A DNA stretch of 45,052 bases, from contig JANWLO010000077.1 of the NCBI GenBank assembly GCA_025450815.1, positions 1 to 45,052 of the forward strand. The letters run 5' to 3'. Position 1 is the first letter of the stretch. Each line of letters begins with the position of its first letter. Of this stretch, positions 43,264 through 45,052 are shown piece by piece. A program made the translations under genes and the position numbers. Below the pieces are notes generated by a model that saw only the letters and a list, made by a program, of their open reading frames with translations, ran no database searches and was not told the DNA's origin. Source of the DNA: Gemmatimonadaceae bacterium (GTDB taxonomy: Bacteria; Gemmatimonadota; Gemmatimonadetes; Gemmatimonadales; Gemmatimonadaceae).

Positions 43264-43432
43264 GAAGCAATCCTTCCACGATCAGCGTCGCGCGTACCGG
43301 CACGGACTCGTCGCCGCGCAGCTTCCCCTCTTCGATTCCGCGCTTGACGGCGTTCTCGATTTCGCGCTGCGCGGTCACGCCGAAATGCTTCAGGAACTTC
43401 CGGATCGAAATGTTGAACGCGTCCTCGTCCAT
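43211..43432 (-). CDS. DUF6494-type small protein
   Basis: A 73-residue protein starting MDEDAFNISIRKFLKHFGVTAQREIENAV, split here, with GKLRGDESVPVRATL and a final strand GLLRDFQIEGTVTL. This fits the DUF6494 family, a small conserved bacterial protein of unknown function. GGAG lies seven bases before the ATG at 43432. The product is a little longer at the C-terminus than I recall for the family, with a Pro/Ala tail. It is 45 bases downstream of the DUF302 protein gene and likely in the same operon. Confidence 0.8.
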   Translation of the reverse strand: MDEDAFNISIRKFLKHFGVTAQREIENAVKRGIEEGKLRGDESVPVRATLIVEGLLRDFQIEGTVTLAAPPAP

Positions 43433-43477
43433 GTCGGTTCTCCAGCAAGAAGGAGCAGTGGTTGGTCGGTTCGCATA

Positions 43478-43876
43478 TCACGCAACAGCGGCTTCACAGA
43501 GCGCACGAAGCCCTGCAATGTTGGCGCCCAGAGTGGACGGAAGATGAAATCGCTCGAGCAGATACTCCGGCGATTCGTAGCTCAGCCAGCTGTGCCCCTC
43601 CGCATCTTCCCACGCGAGCGCCCGCAGCGGGAGCGAGAGGCCGACGGTCGGATTGGCCGCGAGCAGCGGCGTACCCGATTTTGGATTGCCGAACACGAGC
43701 TGCACGGTTGGCGGAATCATGAGACCGGCGGCCGCCGCATCGTGCGCGAAGTCGATGCGCGCGAAGACGGTGAGTCCCTTGGCGCGCACGAGCTGCTCGA
43801 GACGGTCGAGCGTGGCGTTCGCCCGCTTCTGGCTTCTCAGATGCACCAACCCCGTCACGTCGGGTGGCTCGAACAT
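43478..43876 (-). CDS. DUF302 domain protein
   Basis: A 132-residue protein. The DUF302 fold occurs in proteins with cofactor or metal contacts, but the role is not known. The family marks here are ALDRLEQLVRAKGLTVFARIDF, near residue 30, then PPTVQLVFGNPKSGTPLL, NPTVGLSLPLRALAWED and YESPEYLLERFHLP. I chose the ATG at 43876, preceded by a GGGAGAGAG purine run, over one six codons earlier. It starts 28 bases after the alpha/beta hydrolase stop and is the middle of a five-gene minus-strand series. Confidence 0.85.
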   Translation of the reverse strand: MFEPPDVTGLVHLRSQKRANATLDRLEQLVRAKGLTVFARIDFAHDAAAAGLMIPPTVQLVFGNPKSGTPLLAANPTVGLSLPLRALAWEDAEGHSWLSYESPEYLLERFHLPSTLGANIAGLRALCEAAVA

Positions 43877-43904
43877 TGAACTCTCTCCCGTCACACTGGT
43901 CGAA

Positions 43905-44789
43905 TCAGGCGCGCATCTCGGGGTCGACAGGTCGCCGCAGAGAGTCCGAGATCGGCGCCGCCGGCAGCTGCAAGCGCGCGTGTTCCACCGACCAGTCGAG
44001 CGCGAAGTCCGCTACCTCTTCCCATCCCGGCTGCCCGACGGTGAAGTGCGATCGCTCCGGATACTCCTTGTACTCCGTGACCGCCTTCGATTTGCTGTAG
44101 AGTTTGTAGTTTGCCTTCGTGACCGCCGCTGGCGCGATGTGGTCCCTGCCGCCCGCGATGAGCAAGAGCGGCGCGCGCGAGTCGTTCGCGAAGTTGACGG
44201 TGGTCGCGGCGTGCGGATTGAAGTTGGCGAGACTGGCCTGGAAGAGCATGTGGTCAGGACCGGGCACGGCGTAGCGCTCGAAGATGCGCTCGGACTCCTC
44301 ATCGCTCAGCGTGTTCGTGAACGCGTAGTGGAACTGGTCTGCCGTGAGCGACGATGCGCGATGATTGTTCGCGGGGTTGCTGAGCGCCGGCAACGCGACG
44401 CGAATCGATGACCATGGGAGCACGAGAATTCCCTTCACGGGCGCTGAGTCGATTGCCACGCCTGCGGCGCCGAGCCCGCGGTCGAGAAGGATTTGCGTCA
44501 TGAGGCCACCGAACGAGTGCCCCATGATGATCGGCGGCCGGTCGAGCTCACGGATGATCGACTCGTAGTGGTCCACGACCTCGGTAACACCAAGCGTGGC
44601 GACGGCGGACGGATCGCTCCGGAGCTGATCAATGTCGCCTTCCATGCCCGGCCAGCTGCGAGCGATCACTCGATAGCCCTTGTCAGTGTAGTGCTTCACC
44701 CAGCGTTCCCAGCTGAGCGCCGTCATCCAGAGCCCGTGGATGAGGACGATGGTGTTGGGAGCCTTGGTGTCGCGATCTAATGAGGTCAT
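43905..44789 (-). CDS. Alpha/beta hydrolase
   Basis: A 294-residue soluble hydrolase of the alpha/beta fold. The oxyanion strand IVLIHGLWM (14-22) precedes the nucleophile elbow GHSFGG with Ser92; the later GGRDHIAP and SHFTVGQPGWE provide Asp and His of the triad (about 228 and 257). A short lid (about 130-200) covers the site. Substrate is unknown; the lid type resembles lipases/esterases. I chose the ATG at 44789 with GGAAG seven bases away; an open frame extends further up but is not protein-like. It starts 28 bases after the acylase stop. Confidence 0.85.
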   Translation of the reverse strand: MTSLDRDTKAPNTIVLIHGLWMTALSWERWVKHYTDKGYRVIARSWPGMEGDIDQLRSDPSAVATLGVTEVVDHYESIIRELDRPPIIMGHSFGGLMTQILLDRGLGAAGVAIDSAPVKGILVLPWSSIRVALPALSNPANNHRASSLTADQFHYAFTNTLSDEESERIFERYAVPGPDHMLFQASLANFNPHAATTVNFANDSRAPLLLIAGGRDHIAPAAVTKANYKLYSKSKAVTEYKEYPERSHFTVGQPGWEEVADFALDWSVEHARLQLPAAPISDSLRRPVDPEMRA

Positions 44790-44817
44790 GACGATCTTCC
44801 ATGTCGAGGTTTGTAGA

Positions 44818-45052
44818 TCAACCGCCCGGGTGATACACGCGCTCAGTATGGCCCACGAGCTGCGACGGATAGAAGTACACCTCGCGCAGATTGCCCGTGC
44901 TGTAGCGTAGCGCCTGATCATCGAAGTGTTTCGAAGCGATGTCGCCGCTCTCGCCACCCGCAGTGATGGCGCGCGCGCGCACGCTGTCGCCGAAGTCGAC
45001 CACGGCCACGAAGCTGTTTCCGCCCGTGCCGTACAACTTCTTCGTCTTCAGC
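44818..45052 (-). CDS. Penicillin-acylase family (S45) enzyme, C-terminal end only
   Basis: The frame runs to the window edge, so only the last 78 residues are visible. They match the end of the beta subunit of S45 acylases (penicillin/acyl-homoserine-lactone/glutaryl acylase family): LYGTGGNSFVAVVDFGD, AITAGGESGDIASKHFDDQALRY, and the tail REVYFYPSQLVGHTERVYHPG, split here. The N-terminal nucleophile Ser and the alpha subunit are outside the window. Family enzymes are exported and cleave amide bonds of acylated small molecules; the substrate cannot be told from this part. The stop lies 28 bases before the alpha/beta hydrolase start. Confidence 0.85.
   Translation of the reverse strand, partial: LKTKKLYGTGGNSFVAVVDFGDSVRARAITAGGESGDIASKHFDDQALRYSTGNLREVYFYPSQLVGHTERVYHPGG

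Overview
The window is GC-rich (visually about 65%), densely coded chromosomal DNA. Housekeeping genes (tmk, aroF, smc, rsfS, rpsF, rpsR, rplI, phhA) sit among many exported proteins. The organism has a diderm envelope, shown by LolA, outer-membrane beta-barrel, SPOR and OmpA-like proteins. Long exported beta-propeller proteins of the sortilin/BNR type and the overall mix suggest a soil Gemmatimonadota. That placement is inference from protein character and was not tested by phylogeny. I see no tRNA, rRNA, CRISPR array, transposase or phage gene.

Layout. 1-3074 (+): thymidylate kinase (5' end missing), an S41 processing peptidase and a DUF2520 Rossmann protein, tightly packed. 3075-3372: no gene. 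3373-16153 (-): eight genes that probably form one operon, in transcription order rsfS, an outer-membrane protease/propeller/barrel protein, a SPOR lipoprotein, a SPOR protein with a degenerate CpsD-like domain, smc, a metallo-beta-lactamase-fold hydrolase, aroF and lolA; four of the seven junctions are 1-5 base stop/start overlaps. 16181-21115 (-): a hairpin terminator, then rplI, a DUF2232-like membrane protein, rpsR and rpsF, preceded by a phosphoribosyltransferase-HAD fusion and a GT39-type glycosyltransferase. 21224-21811 (-): a secreted three-repeat DUF3761-type protein.

22227-31724 is mixed: two paralogous sortilin/BNR propeller proteins (one Sec-type on +, one Tat-type on -), phenylalanine 4-hydroxylase (+) with a structured leader, several small membrane or secreted unknowns, and an alkyltransferase-like DNA repair protein. 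31794-35158 (-): an OmpA-like secreted protein translationally coupled to an exported protein with two CxxCH haem motifs. 35303-39262: an exported TPR-CHAT caspase-like protease (+) converges on an ECF sigma/anti-sigma pair (-). 39517-41253 (-): a zinc-ribbon SDR protein lacking the usual catalytic Tyr, behind a 50-residue basic protein. 41394-42800 (+): a probable lipoprotein with Ig-like and propeller domains. 42820-45052 (-): small unknowns (DUF6494, DUF302), an alpha/beta hydrolase and the C-terminal end of a penicillin-acylase-type enzyme.

No single block is a known defence or biosynthetic system. The arrangements most worth a second look are the CHAT protease next to a membrane anti-sigma factor, the CpsD-like/SPOR fusion upstream of smc, the PRTase-HAD/GT39 pair, the haem/OmpA-like pair, and two leader RNAs (rpsF, phhA) with mutually exclusive pairings.
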